From Heliopora coerulea (taxonomy: Eukaryota; Cnidaria; Anthozoa; Scleralcyonacea; Helioporidae): a stretch of 64,000 bases of DNA. The stretch is from positions 806,001 to 870,000 of the forward strand of contig JASJOG010000086.1 of NCBI GenBank assembly GCA_030142905.1, read 5' to 3'. Each line of letters begins with the position of its first letter. Position 1 is the stretch's first letter. A program made the translations under genes and the position numbers. Below are positions 20,285 through 32,779 of this stretch, one piece after another. The notes under the pieces were generated by a model, which searched no databases, was not told where the DNA came from, and worked only from the letters and a program-made list of their open reading frames with translations.

Positions 20285-20650
20285 CCGCAGCATATTGATG
20301 GCAGGTTACGAGTCCAGGGCCTCCCTTAGGATCCTTGACGTTCTTAGTAATCCCCTCCCCCTTCTGGAGATCCCAGATCCTACTATCTCTTTTCAGCTTG
20401 TCCAGGTTATCTTGCACATGCTTGGTCATCGTTCCCAAGGCACCAATAATGACACGCAGAATAAATACCTTGGTTATTTCCCCTTTCCACACTTTTAATA
20501 ACTCGTACTTAAGGTCTGTATATCTCTCTATCTTTGTTCTTTCCCTCTCTTTAATCCTTGTGTCAAACGGGCAACCTACGTCCCCTATATGTGCGGTCTT
20601 CTCTTTCTTAGTCAGTATGACTAGATCTGGTTTGTTGTGTTTTAACTTAT
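20285..20650 (-). pseudogene. LINE polyprotein C-terminal endonuclease-like fragment
   Basis: The minus strand reads KHNKPDLVILTKKEK, then GDVGCPFDTRIKERERTKIERYTDLKYEL, then VIIGALGTMTKH. This matches the KPD...D-x-K region at the C-terminus of invertebrate non-LTR retrotransposon proteins, whose restriction-like (PD-(D/E)xK) fold nicks the target. The normally hydrophobic IIDVACPFD is altered (HIGDVGCPFD). Only about 120 residues are recognisable, with no upstream RT, and the open frame continues into an ATT microsatellite, so it is a fragment. Confidence 0.6.
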
Positions 20651-22652
20651 TATTAATTATTATTATTATTACTATTATTATTAAACTATATTTAATTAGG
20701 GTATATTTAGTTACCTTATATATTAAGGTGAAATAGCTGTCCACGACGTGTTCCACCTTAATGCCCTCAAAATAGCTCTATCTATGCGTGCGTTGGGCGT
20801 TAAGCAGTAATATAGGTTTAGTTGATTTAGTTGCATTTAGGTTACTTCTTAAACTGTCCGGAGAAAACCAAATTACTCTCTTAGTCTTTGCCTTTTTGAT
20901 TATCATAAAATCTCTGACTTTTTTTTTCAGAGTATTGATATTTCAAGACTTCCAAATCCTAAATCGAGAGTGCCAACTGCATCATTATTTCAATCGTTTG
21001 GGCAGGATGCCACAGATTTTAAATTTGCTATGTTCTTTTTTGTCAATGTTGGTGATGACATTAAGCCATGCGCGAAGCCGGGAATTTTTCTTAGGGAGAA
21101 TTCAATGTCAAGTTTTTGCCCCTGCAAATTTTCAACACTCGAAAACATATACTAACCTTCTATGTTCTAATTTATCATGTAAAAACAGATCCACGACTGA
21201 ATGAGGAGGCGTTATCTGAACGAAATGGCGAACGAGAGTTAGGATCACGAACGTGTCTTTCAAAATCATTCGTTCGCATATTTCACTTTTATTTACAGAA
21301 CTTTTACTGTACAAGAAGATGCAGATGGATATGTTATGATGACTTCACATTTCCCGCTTCACTTCAGTTATTTTATGGAGCTGATGTCCAGTTGGGGGGG
21401 GGGGGGGTGTGCAGTGTCTAGCATATTTTACTGAACTTCAAAAAGCAACGTCTAATGTTGTGGACCTTTTTGAAGGGTTTTTTCCGTAGATCGTATTTGG
21501 TATTTTAATCAACAAGAAGTACAGGTGGTAGTGGTACTTTAAAAGCAAGTGGTGATTTAAAAATGCCAAATTTAGGCCTAGTGAAGCAAAATTTGCATAT
21601 GTTTAGGGCATTTACGGGTAATGGACGATAACAGAATAATTGTAAATAAACTGTAAACGCCAGAAAAAGCAATGGAAATTTCGGTAACATTCCCCTCCAA
21701 TATTCCAGTAATAATGCTGGGTAAATTGTAAATAACATAGAGCGTAAGAACATCATAGTGGACTAGTTTTGGTGCTGGTCATACTCAATGACCTGCTATG
21801 AGCGCCATTTGTCCGACAATCAGAAATTTGGAGACTTTAAAGCCATGGAAGTAATCAAGGGAACGAAATTCTACTTAAGAGATCAAGATTGTGCTTGCTT
21901 TCTTATTTCATGAACGCCCGCAGGAAGTTGCCGTGAAGTGTAAATATGAATTTAGGTGCTTTAAAATTCCAAATTTTTTGTGCGCAGTTATCCCTAGAGG
22001 TCGAGTTTCATTAAGCAATTACTGTCGTACTGTATGGGAGAAAAAAATTTAACGTATTCTACGACCCACGACAATTATACAGACTCAGGTTATACGTGTT
22101 GACAATGGATCGGCTTTATAAGTCGCAGTTGTGACGAGACTGTAAAGAGTTGCGATGCCGGGAGCTTTTTCAAACTTGTAAATCAAAGCAGACCATATTG
22201 AAATTTCGTCTCACCAGGGACTCTGGAAACACCTGGGATCCACCTGTCCAGATACGCTCACTTTCTGGACTGTGGGTGTCCAATATAAACAAGATACTCC
22301 CAATATTTTAGCCGAACAAATAATTGGCGTTGACGCGAAAAACATCCGGCTTTTATTACAGAGAAGTCTTTTACATGTTGTGATAGTGTGATGCCTTGAC
22401 AGGCGAAACATAATTTACTGTATACATATATACATATACATATATATATACACTCGTCTATCCATACCTTTACATATATTTATAAAGCTATAGAAATAGA
22501 TTGACTGATATGTAGATAGACAGATAGAAAGAACTAGAAATATAGACAAACGGTTAGTTATATATAGTAAACCTGTAAAGAAAAATTCTTTTAAAACTAA
22601 AAATTTTTTATCCCAACTTTTCAGGGTGATGCCTTTTTCTCGCTTCACCATT
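20640..22652. other. Unassigned DNA between LINE relic and satellite
   Basis: This stretch contains an ATT tract (20648-20690), a 13-base G run (21394-21406) and an AT/AC microsatellite (about 22423-22450). A T-rich AG acceptor at about 20920-20931 precedes an open plus-strand stretch to 21155 that could be an exon, but I recognise nothing in it. Near 22386-22420, GCCTTGACAGGCGAAAC looks like the 3' half of a hammerhead stem but lacks CTGATGA. No gene is supported. Confidence 0.4.
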
Positions 22653-22877
22653 GGTTAACCCATGGTTTATGATGATTTTTTGACCAATTTCGAAATAAGC
22701 CGTAAATATCAAAGTTTGCGCCAGGGGATTCAGTTTTGGCTTAATTGGAGTGACCTTAGGCCAGATATTCCTTCACTCTTCGATAAATTTGATCAAAAAG
22801 TAAAGGGGTTAGCCCATGGTTTTTGGCAAATTTTCGACCAATTTCAAACTTTCGAAATAAGCCGTAAATGTGTATAG
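22653..22877. repeat. Detached, diverged satellite units at left edge
   Basis: About 1.4 copies of the satellite monomer (GGTTAACCCATGG, then CGAAATAAGCCGTAAAT and similar) lie here, separated from the main array by about 1.15 kb of other DNA. They resemble the diverged units at 24.0-25.0 kb rather than the homogenised ones. Confidence 0.8.
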
Positions 22878-22980
22878 GTTATTTTGAGCAAGCGAGGGGA
22901 TAGGTAATAAATTCACCGAGGGCGTAGCCCGATGTCAATGAATCACATATCCCCGAGGAGCCTCAAAAATAACTTATATT
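22873..22980. repeat. Palindromic foldback, about 108 bp, GGGCGTAGCCC centre
   Basis: The left half (TATAGGTTATTTTGAGCA and on) is imperfectly mirrored by the right half (ending in TCAAAAATAACTTATA) around a perfect GGGC-GTA-GCCC centre near 22926. It looks like a foldback MITE; no flanking duplication was verified. Confidence 0.65.
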
Positions 22981-24025
22981 CCACATGGACGAGGTCGATT
23001 TGAGAGACAATTGCAAAGAGATGCTTTTGTTCTGAGGATTTTTCGGAATGCGTATCTAAAGCGCTGAAATAATACAAGAGAAGTTCGAACATCTGTAGTG
23101 GGATTTTGAAAAGGTATATTTAAATTGCAAAGTGATTAGTTTGGTTGGTTTAATATGCTTGAACTTGGTAAACATGAGGGGTGAGTCCGACGAGATTTTT
23201 CGAACACAAAATTAGCGTCGAATCGAATCTGACTGAACAGATCGTAAGTATATAAGTTCTCTTCATACCTACCAAAGGGTTAGTTGAAAACATAGTCTGT
23301 TTCAGACGTTTTACAAAGAAGCAAGGACTGCTTCATGAATGGCCACCGAGCTAAGTCATGTGTTCTCAATGTAAGCTACTACTCAGTTGTACTTAAAATC
23401 TGTGATGTTTTACGTGTTTAAGACTTCTTATATCATCGTTGGCTCAGTTTCTGTTGTTCTCGAGAGGTTTATAACTAACTTATAAACCTCATAAAGATAT
23501 TCATGAACTTTGTACAAAAATTTCGCCATTTCTGTCCGTTGGTCGGGCAAGTTAATTACTTCTTTCGAAACTTCACGTACGATGATATAAGTCTGTTATA
23601 TACCTTACATTCGGTGTCTCAGCGATATGTCAACCTTCGGGCTTTGCCCTCGGGTTTATATATCGCTCAAACACCTCGGTCACGGTATATAACCTTCACT
23701 TAAATGTGTATTGTTGAAGTGTACTTGGTCTTCCTTATCTTTTTAGAATTAGAACGAAGATAAGGAGTGGTGCGTGTAATATTACAGTGGAATATTTGGT
23801 GGAAATATCAGAGGGAAATATTTGAGTGGAATGTTAGCGAGGAATAGCAGAGGGGAATATAAATTCATTGTTAAACCACTATTCTCCTTCATTGTTCATG
23901 CCTTCGCATTACCCATTTACTGAAAATCCCACCAGCCTTTTAGACAGTTAGCCGATCGCCGATATTGAATATATTCTCCAACAACCACAAAGGAAACCAA
24001 CCCATGTCCAATCTGAGAAACGTTC
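22878..24025. other. Insertion splitting the old edge of the satellite
   Basis: Satellite similarity breaks after CGTAAATGT and resumes near 24,016-24,026 within the next part of the same monomer (GTCCAGGCTATTCAGTTTTAG). The roughly 1.15 kb between holds two palindromes and GGAATATTT-type short repeats (about 23780-23870), but no coding region that I recognise. Confidence 0.55.
23595..23693. repeat. Palindromic foldback, 99 bp, CGGGC-TTT-GCCCTCGGG centre
   Basis: GTTATATACC at 23595 and GGTATATAAC ending at 23693 are inverse ends; the interior is mirrored (GGTGT/ACACC, GCGATAT/ATATCGC, CGGGC/GCCCG). Layout is like the palindrome at 22873-22980, but the sequence differs. Confidence 0.7.
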
Positions 24026-27000
24026 GTCCAGGCTATTCAGTTTTAGCTTGACTAGAGTGATTTAAACCAAAAAAATTCGTCCACTCTTTCACGTTGATAA
24101 ATTTCATCAAAAAGCAAACGGCTTAATCCACGGTTTTTGACGATTTTTCGAATAATTTCAACCTTTAGAAATAAAGCGTAAATATGAAAGTTTGGGCCAG
24201 GGGCTTTAGTTTCGGGTTGATCGGAGAGATCTTAGGCGAAATATTCGGTCACTTTTCGAGGTCGAAAAATTCGACGAAAAAATAAAAGAGTTAACCCATG
24301 GTTTTTGATGATTTTTCGACGAAATTCAAACTTTCGAAATAAAGCGAAAATATAAAAGTTTGGGCTAGGGGCTTTAGTTTTGGCTTGATTGCAGTGATCT
24401 TAAGCCAAATATTTGTTCACTCTTCGAGGTCGAAAAATTCAACGAAAAAGTCTAGGGGTTAATCCATGGATTTTAACGATTTTTTGATCAAATTCCAACT
24501 TTCCAAATAATGCGTAAATTTAAAAGTTTAGGCCAAGGGCCTTAGTTTTCGCTTGATAAGAGTGATCTTAGGCCAAATATTAGTTCATTTTCCGAGGTCG
24601 AAAAATTCACTCAAAACGTAACGGGGTTAAACCATGGTTTTTTAACGATTTTTAGACAAATTTCCAACTTTCGAAATAAGGTGTAAATATGAAAGTTTAT
24701 TGCATAGAAGCTAGTTTTACTGTGATTTGAGGGGTTTTTCTGTGAAATTACGTTTAATATTTTAGGTCGAAAAATTCCACCAAAAAGTAAAGGGGTTAAC
24801 CTTTGGTTTTCGACGATTTTTAGACCAATCTCGGACTTTCGAAATAACGTGAAAATATGAAAGTCTATTGCATAGAACCTAGTTTAACACTTACTTGAGT
24901 GGTTATTCGGTGAAACTACGTTTAATATTTTAGGTGGAAAAATTTGACCAAAATGTAAAGGGGTTAAACTTTGGTTTTTGACTATTTTTCGACCAATTTC
25001 CAACTTTCGAAATAAGCAGCAAATATGAAAGTTTATTCCATAGGACGTAGTTTTGCAGTGATTCCAGTGGGTTTAGAGCGAAATTACGTTGAAAATTTTA
25101 GGTGTAAAAATTTGACCAAAATGTAAAGGGGTTAACCTTTGGTTTTTGACTATTTTTCGACCAATGTCCAACTTTCGAAATAAGCACCAAATATGAAAGT
25201 TTATTCCACAGGACGTAGTTTTGCCGCGATTTCATGTTGAAAATTTTAGGTGTAAAAATTTGACCAAAATGAAAAGGGGTTAACCTTTGGTTTTTGACTA
25301 TTTTTCCACCAATTTCCAACTTTCGAAATAAGAGCAGAATATGAAAGTTTATTGCATAGAAAGTAGTTTTGCAGTGATTTCAGTGGTCTTTGAGCGAAAT
25401 TACGTTGAAAATTTTAGGTGGAAAAATTTGACCAAAAAGCAAAGGGGTTAACCTTTGGTGTTTGACTATTTTTCGACCAATTTTCAACTTTCGAAATAAG
25501 AGCAGAATATGAAAATTTATTGTATAGATTGTACTTTTGCAGTGATTTCAGTGGGTTTTGAGCGAAATTACGTTGAAAATTTTAGGTGGAAAAATTTGAC
25601 CAAAAAGCAAAGGGGTTAACCTTTGGTTTTTGACTATTTTTCTACCAATTTTCAACTTTCGAAATAAGAGCAGAATATGAAAGTTTATTGCATAGAAAGT
25701 AGTTTTGCAGTGATTTCAGTGGTCTTTGAGCGAAATTACGTTGAAAATTTTAGGTGGAAAAATTTGACCAAAAAGCAAAGGGGTTAACCATTGGTGTTTG
25801 ACTATTTTTCGACCAATTTTCAACTTTCGAAATAAGCACCAAATATGAAAGTTTATTTCATAGAAAGTAGTTTTGCAGTGATTTAAGTGGGTTTTGAGCG
25901 AAATTACGTTGAAAATTTTAGGTGTAAAAATTTGACCAAAATGTAAAGGGGTTAACCTGTGGTTTTTGACTATTTTTCGACAAAATTTTCAACTTTCGAA
26001 ATAAGAGCAGAATCTGAAAGTTTATTACATAGAAAGTAGTTTGCAGTGATTTCAGTGGTTTTTCAGCGAAATTGCGTTGAAAATTTTAGGTGTAAAAATT
26101 TGACCAAAATGTAAAGGGGTTAACATTTGGTTTTTGACTATTTTTCTACCAATTTTAAACTTTTGAAATAAGAGCAGAATATGAATGTTTATTGCATAGA
26201 AAGTAGTTTTGCAGTGATTTCAGTGGGTTTTGAGCGAAATTACGTTGAAAATTTTAGGTGGAAAAATTTGACCAAAATGTAAAGGGGTTAACCTTTGGTT
26301 TTTGACTATTTTTCGACCAATTTCTAACTTTCGAAATAAGTGCAGAATATGAAAGTTTATTGCATAGAACGTAGTTTTGCAGTGATTTCAGTGGGTTTTG
26401 AGCGAAATTACGTTGAAAATTTTAGGTGGAAAAATTTGACTAAAATGTAAAGGGGTTAACCTTTGGTTTTTGACTATTTTTCGACCAATTTTCAACTTTC
26501 GAAATAAGAGCAGAATATGAAAGTTTATTGCATAGAAAGTAGTTTTGCAGTGATTTCAGTGGGTTTTGAGCGAAATTACGTTGAAAATTTAAGTGTAAAA
26601 ATTTGACCAAAATGTAAAGGGGTTAACCTTTGGTTTTTGACTATTTTTCGACCAATTTCCAACTTTCGAAATAAGCACCAAATATGAAAGTTTATTGCAT
26701 AGAAAGTAGTTTTGCAGAGATTTCAGTGGGTTTTGAGCGAAATTACGTTGAAAATTTTAGGTGTAAAAATTTGACCAAAATGTAAAGGGGTTAACCTTTG
26801 GTTTTTGACTATTTTTCTACCAATTTTAAACTTTCGAAATAAGAGCAGAATATGAAAGTTTATTGCATAGAAAGTAGTTTTGCAGTGATTTCAGTGGGTT
26901 TTGAGTGAAATTACGTTGAAAATTTAAGTGTAAAATTTTGACCAAAATGTAAAGGGGTTAACCTTTGGTTTTTGACTATTTTTCGACCAATTTTCCACTT

Positions 27001-30000
27001 TCGAAATAAGAGCAGAATATGAAAGTTTATTGCATAGAAAGTAGTTTTGCAGTGATTTCAGTGGTCTTTGAGCGAAATTACGTTGAAAATTTTAGGTGGA
27101 AAAATTTGACCAAAAAGCAAAGGGGTTAACCTTTGGTGTTTGACTATTTTTCTACCAATTTTCAACTTTCGAAATAAGAGCAGAATATGAAAATTTATTG
27201 TATAGATTGTACTTTTGCAGTGATTTCAGTGGGTTTTGAGCGAAATTACGTTGAAAATTTTAGGTGGAAAAATTTGACCAAAATGTAAAGGGGTTAACCT
27301 TTGGTTTTTGACTATTTTTCGACCAATTTTCAACTTTCGAAATAAGAGCAGAATATGAAAGTTTATTGCATAGAACGTAGTTTTGCAGTGATTTCAGTGG
27401 GTTTTGAGCGAAATTACGTTGAAAATTTAAGTGGAAAAATTTGACCAAAATGTAAAGGGGTTAACCTTTGGTTTTTGACTATTTTTCGACCAATTTCCAA
27501 CTTTCGAAATAAGCACCAAATATGAAAGTTTATTGCATAGAAAGTAGTTTTGCAGTGATTTCAGTGGGTTTTGAGCGAAATTACGTTGAAAATTTTAGGT
27601 GTAAAAATTTGACCAAAATGTAAAGGGGTTAACCTTTGGTTTTTGACTATTTTTCTACCAATTTTCAACTTTCGAAATAAGAGCAGAATATGAAAGTTTA
27701 TTGCATAGAAAGTAGTTTTGCAGTGATTTCAGTGGGTTTTGAGCGAAATTACGTTGAAAATTTAAGTGTAAAATTTTGACCAAAATGTAAAGGGGTTAAC
27801 CTTTGATTTTTGACTATTTTTCTACCAATTTTCCACTTTCGAAATAAGAGCAGAATATGAAAGTTTATTGCATAGAAAGTAGTTTTGCAGTGATTTCAGT
27901 GGGTTTTGAGCGAAATTACATTGAAAATTTTAGGTGGAAAAATTTGACCAAAAAGCAAAGGGGTTAACCTTTGGTGTTTGACTATTTTTCGACCAATTTT
28001 CAACTTTCGAAATAAGAGCAGAATATGAAAATTTATTGTATAGATTGTACTTTTGCAGTGATTTCAGTGGGTTTTGAGCGAAATTACGTTGAAAATTTTA
28101 GGTGGAAAAAATTGACCAAAATGTAAAGGGGTTAACCTTTGGTTTTTGACTATTTTTCGACCAATTTTCAACTTTCGAAATAAGAGCAGAATATGAAAGT
28201 TTATTGCATAGAAAGTAGTTTTGCAGTGATTTCAGTGGGTTTTGAGCGAAATTACGTTGAAAATTTGAGGTGGAAAAATTTGACCAAAATGTAAAGGGGT
28301 TAACCTTTGGTTTTTGACTATTTTTCTACCAATTTTCAACTTTCGAAATAAGAGCAGAATATGAAAGTTTATTGCATAGAAAGTAGTTTTGCAGTGATTT
28401 CAGTGGGTTTTGAGCGAAATTACGTTGAAAATTTTAGGTGGAAAAATTTGACCAAAATGTAAAGGGGTTAACCTTTGGTTTTTGACTATTTTTCGACCAA
28501 TTTCTAACTTTCGAAATAAGTGCAGAATATGAAAGTTTATTGCATAGAACGTAGTTTTGCAGTGATTTCAGTGGTTTTTGAGTGAAATTACGTTGAAAAT
28601 TTTAGGTGTAAAAATTTGACCAAAATGTAAAGGGGTTAACCTTTGGTTTTTGACTATTTTTCCACCAATTTTTAACTTTCGAAATAAGAGCAGAATATGA
28701 AAGTTTATTGCATAGAAAGTAGTTTTGCAGTGATTTCAGTGGTCTTTGAGCGAAATTACGTTGAAAATTTTAGGTGGAAAAATTTGACCAAAAAGCAAAG
28801 GGGTTAACCTTTGGTGTTTGACTATTTTTCGACCAATTTTCAACTTTCGAAATAAGAGCAGAATATGAAAGTTTATTCCATAGGACGTTGTTTTGCAGTG
28901 ATTTCAGTGGATTTTGAGCGAAATTACGTTGAAAATTTTAGGTGTAAAAATTTGACCAAAATGTAAAGGGGTTAACCTTTGGTTTTTGACTATTTTTCGA
29001 CCAATTTTCAACTTTCGAAATAAGAGCAGAATATGAAAGTTTATTGCATAGAAAGTAGTTTTGCAGTGATTTCAGTGGTTTTTGAGCGAAATTACGTCGA
29101 AAATTTGAGGTGGAAAAATTTGACCAAAATGTAAAAGGGTTAACCTTTGGTTTTTGACTATTTTTCGACCAATTTCCAACTTTCGAAATAAGCACCAAAT
29201 ATGAAAGTTTATTGCATAGAAAGTAGTTTTGCAGTGATTTCAGTGGGTTTTGAGCGAAATTACGTCGAAAATTTTAGGTGGAAAAATTTGACCAAAATGT
29301 AAAGGGGTTAACCTTTGGTTTTTGACTATTTTTCGACCAATTTTCAACTTTCGAAATAAGAGCAGAATATGAAAGTTTATTCCATAGGACGTTGTTTTTC
29401 AGTGATTTCAGTTGATTTTGAGCGAAATTACGTTGAAAATCTAAGTGTAAAAATTTGACCAAAATGTAAAGGGGTTAATCTTTGGTTTTTACTATTTTTC
29501 GACCAATTTCCAACTTTCGAAATAAGCACCAAATATGAAAGTTTATTGCATAGAAAGTAGTTTTGCAGTGATTTCAGTGGGTTTTGAGCGAAATTACGTT
29601 GAAAATCTAAGTGTAAAAATTTGACCAAAATGTAAAGGGGTTAACCTTTGGTTTTTGACGATTTTTCGACCAATTTTCAACTTTCGAAATAAGAGCAGAA
29701 TATGAAAGTTTATTGCATAGAAAGTAGTTTTGCAGTGATTTCAGTGGGTTTTTTAGTGAAATTACGTTGAAAATTTTAGGTGGAAAAATTTGACCAAAAT
29801 GTAAAGGGGTTAACCTTTGGTTTTTGACGATTTTTCGACCAATTTCCAACTTTCGAAATAAGCAGCAAATATGAAAGTTTATTCCATAGGAGGTAGTTTT
29901 GCAGTGATTTCAGTGGGTTTTGAGCGAAATTGCGTTGAAAATTTTAGGTGTAAAAATTTGTCCAAAATGTAAAGGGGTTAACCTTTGGTTTTTGACGATT

Positions 30001-30379
30001 TTTCGACCAATTTCCAACTTTCGAAATAAGCAGCAAATATGAAAGTTTATTCCATAGGACGTAGTTTTGCAGTGATTTCAGTGGGTTTTGAGCGAAATTA
30101 CGTTGAAAATTTTAGGTGTAAAAATTTGTCCAAAATGTAAAGGGGTTAACCTTTGGTTTTTGACTATTTTTCGACCAATTTTCAACTTTCGAAATAAGAG
30201 CAGAATACGAAAATTTATTGTATAGATTGTACTTTTGCAGTGATTTAAGTGGGTTTTGAGCGAAATTACGTTGAAAATTTTAGGTGTAAAAATTTGACCA
30301 AAAAGCAAAGGGGTTAACCTTTGGTTTTTGACTATTTTTCGACCAATTTTCAAATTTCGAAATAAGAGCAGAATATGAA

Positions 30380-32480
30380 AGTTTATTGCATAGAAAGTAG
30401 TTTTGCAGTGATTTCAGTGGGTTTTGAGCGAAATTACGTTGAAAATTTAAGTGTAAAAATTTGACAAAAATGTAAAGGGGTTAACCTTTGGTTTTTGACT
30501 ATTTTTCGACAAATTTTCAACTTTCGAAATAAGAGCAGAATATGAAAGTTTATTGCATAGAAAGTAGTTTTGCAGTGATTTCAGTGGGTTTTGAGCGAAA
30601 TTACGTTGAAAATTTTAGGTGGAAAAATTGGACCAAAATGTAAAGGGGTTAACCTTTGGTTTTTGACAATTTTTCGACCAATTTCTAACTTTCGAAATAA
30701 GTGCAGAATATGAACGTTTATTGCATAGAAAGTAGTTTTGCAGTGATTTCAGTGGTTTTTGAGCGAAATTACGTTGAAAATTTTAGGTGGAAAAATTGGA
30801 CCAAAATGTAAAGGGGTTAACCTTTGGTTTTTGACTATTTTTCTACCAATTTTCAACTTTCGAAATAAGAGCAGAATATGAAAGTTTATTGCATAGAAAG
30901 TAGTTTTGCAGTGATTTCAGTGGGTTTTGAGCGAAATTACGTTGAAAATTTAAGTGTAAAAATTTGACCAAAATGTAAAGGGGTTAACCTTTGGTTTTTG
31001 ACTATTTTTCTACCAATTTTCAACTTTCGAAATAAGAGCAGAATATGAAAGTTTATTGCATAGAAAGTAGTTTTGCAGTGATTTCAGTGGTCTTTGAGCG
31101 AAATTACGTTGAAAATTTTAGGTGGAAAAATTTGACCAAAAAGCAAAGGGGTTAACCTTTGGTGTTTGACTATTTTTCGACCAATTTTCAACTTTCGAAA
31201 TAAGAGCAGAATATGAAAGTTTATTCCATAGGACGTTGTTTTGCAGTGATTTCAGTGGGTTTTGAGCGAAATTACGTTGAAAATTTTAGGTGGAAAAATT
31301 TGACCAAAATGTAAAGGGGTTAACCTTTGATTTTTGACTATTTTTCGACCAATTTTCAACTTTCGAAATAAGAGCAGAATATGAAAGTTTATTGCATAGA
31401 AAGTAGTTTTGCAGTGATTTCAGTGGTTTTTGAGCGAAATTACGTTGAAAATTTTAGGTGTAAAAATTTGACCAAAATGTAAAGGGGTTAACCTTTGGTT
31501 TTTGACTATTTTTCTACCAATTTTCAACTTTCGAAATAAGAGCAGAATATGAAAGTTTATTGCATAGAAAGTAGTTTTGCAGTGATTTCAGTGGGTTTTG
31601 AGCGAAATTACGTTGAAAATTTAAGTGTAAAAATTTGACAAAAATGTAAAGGGGTTAACCTTTGGTTTTTGACTATTTTTCGACAAATTTTCAACTTTCG
31701 AAATAAGAGCAGAATATGAAAGTTTATTGCATAGAAAGTAGTTTTGCAGTGATTTCAGTGGGTTTTGAGCGAAATTACGTTGAAAATTTTAGGTGGAAAA
31801 ATTGGACCAAAATGTAAAGGGGTTAACCTTTGGTTTTTGACAATTTTTCGACCAATTTCTAACTTTCGAAATAAGTGCAGAATATGAACGTTTATTGCAT
31901 AGAAAGTAGTTTTGCAGTGATTTCAGTGGTTTTTGAGCGAAATTACGTTGAAAATTTTAGGTGTAAAAATTTGACCAAAATGTAAAGGGGTTAACCTTTG
32001 GTTTTTGACTATTTTTCTACCAATTTTCAACTTTCGAAATAAGAGCAGAATATGAAAGTTTATTGCATAGAAAGTAGTTTTGCAGTGATTTCAGTGGGTT
32101 TTGAGCGAAATTACGTTGAAAATTTAAGTGTAAAAATTTGACCAAAATGTAAAGGGGTTAACCTTTGGTTTTTGACTATTTTTCTACCAATTTTCAACTT
32201 TCGAAATAAGAGCAGAATATGAAAGTTTATTGCATAGAAAGTAGTTTTGCAGTGATTTCAGTGGTCTTTGAGCGAAATTACGTTGAAAATTTTAGGTGGA
32301 AAAATTTGACCAAAAAGCAAAGGGGTTAACCTTTGGTGTTTGACTATTTTTCGACCAATTTTCAACTTTCGAAATAAGAGCAGAATATGAAAGTTTATTC
32401 CATAGGACGTTGTTTTGCAGTGATTTCAGTGGGTTTTGAGCGAAATTACGTTGAAAATTTTAGGTGGAAAAATTTGACCA
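30380..32480. repeat. Seven-monomer higher-order repeat, period 1,174 bp
   Basis: Rare variants recur at fixed spacing: TTGACAAAAATG at 30461 and 31635, and the GACAATTTTTCG...GTGCAGAATATGAACG unit at about 30665 and 31839. Spacing of 1,174 bp equals seven monomers. Confidence 0.75.
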
Positions 32481-32779
32481 AAATGTAAAGGGGTTAACCT
32501 TTGATTTTTGACTATTTTTCGACCAATTTTCAACTTTCGAAATAAGAGCAGAATATGAAAGTTTATTGCATAGAAAGTAGTTTTGCAGTGATTTCAGTGG
32601 TTTTTGAGCGAAATTACGTCGAAAATTTGAGGTGGAAAAATTTGACCAAAATGTAAAGGGGTTAACCTTTGGTTTTTGACGATTTTTCGACCAATTTCCA
32701 ACTTTCGAAATAAGCACCAAATATGAAAGTTTATTGCATAGAAAGTAGTTTTGCAGTGATTTAAGTGCGTTTTGAGCGA

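Noticed and set aside
22386..22420. Hammerhead ribozyme
   Set aside because: The stem GCCT/AGGC with GAAAC is present, but the CTGATGA box is missing and no PLE coding end is adjacent.
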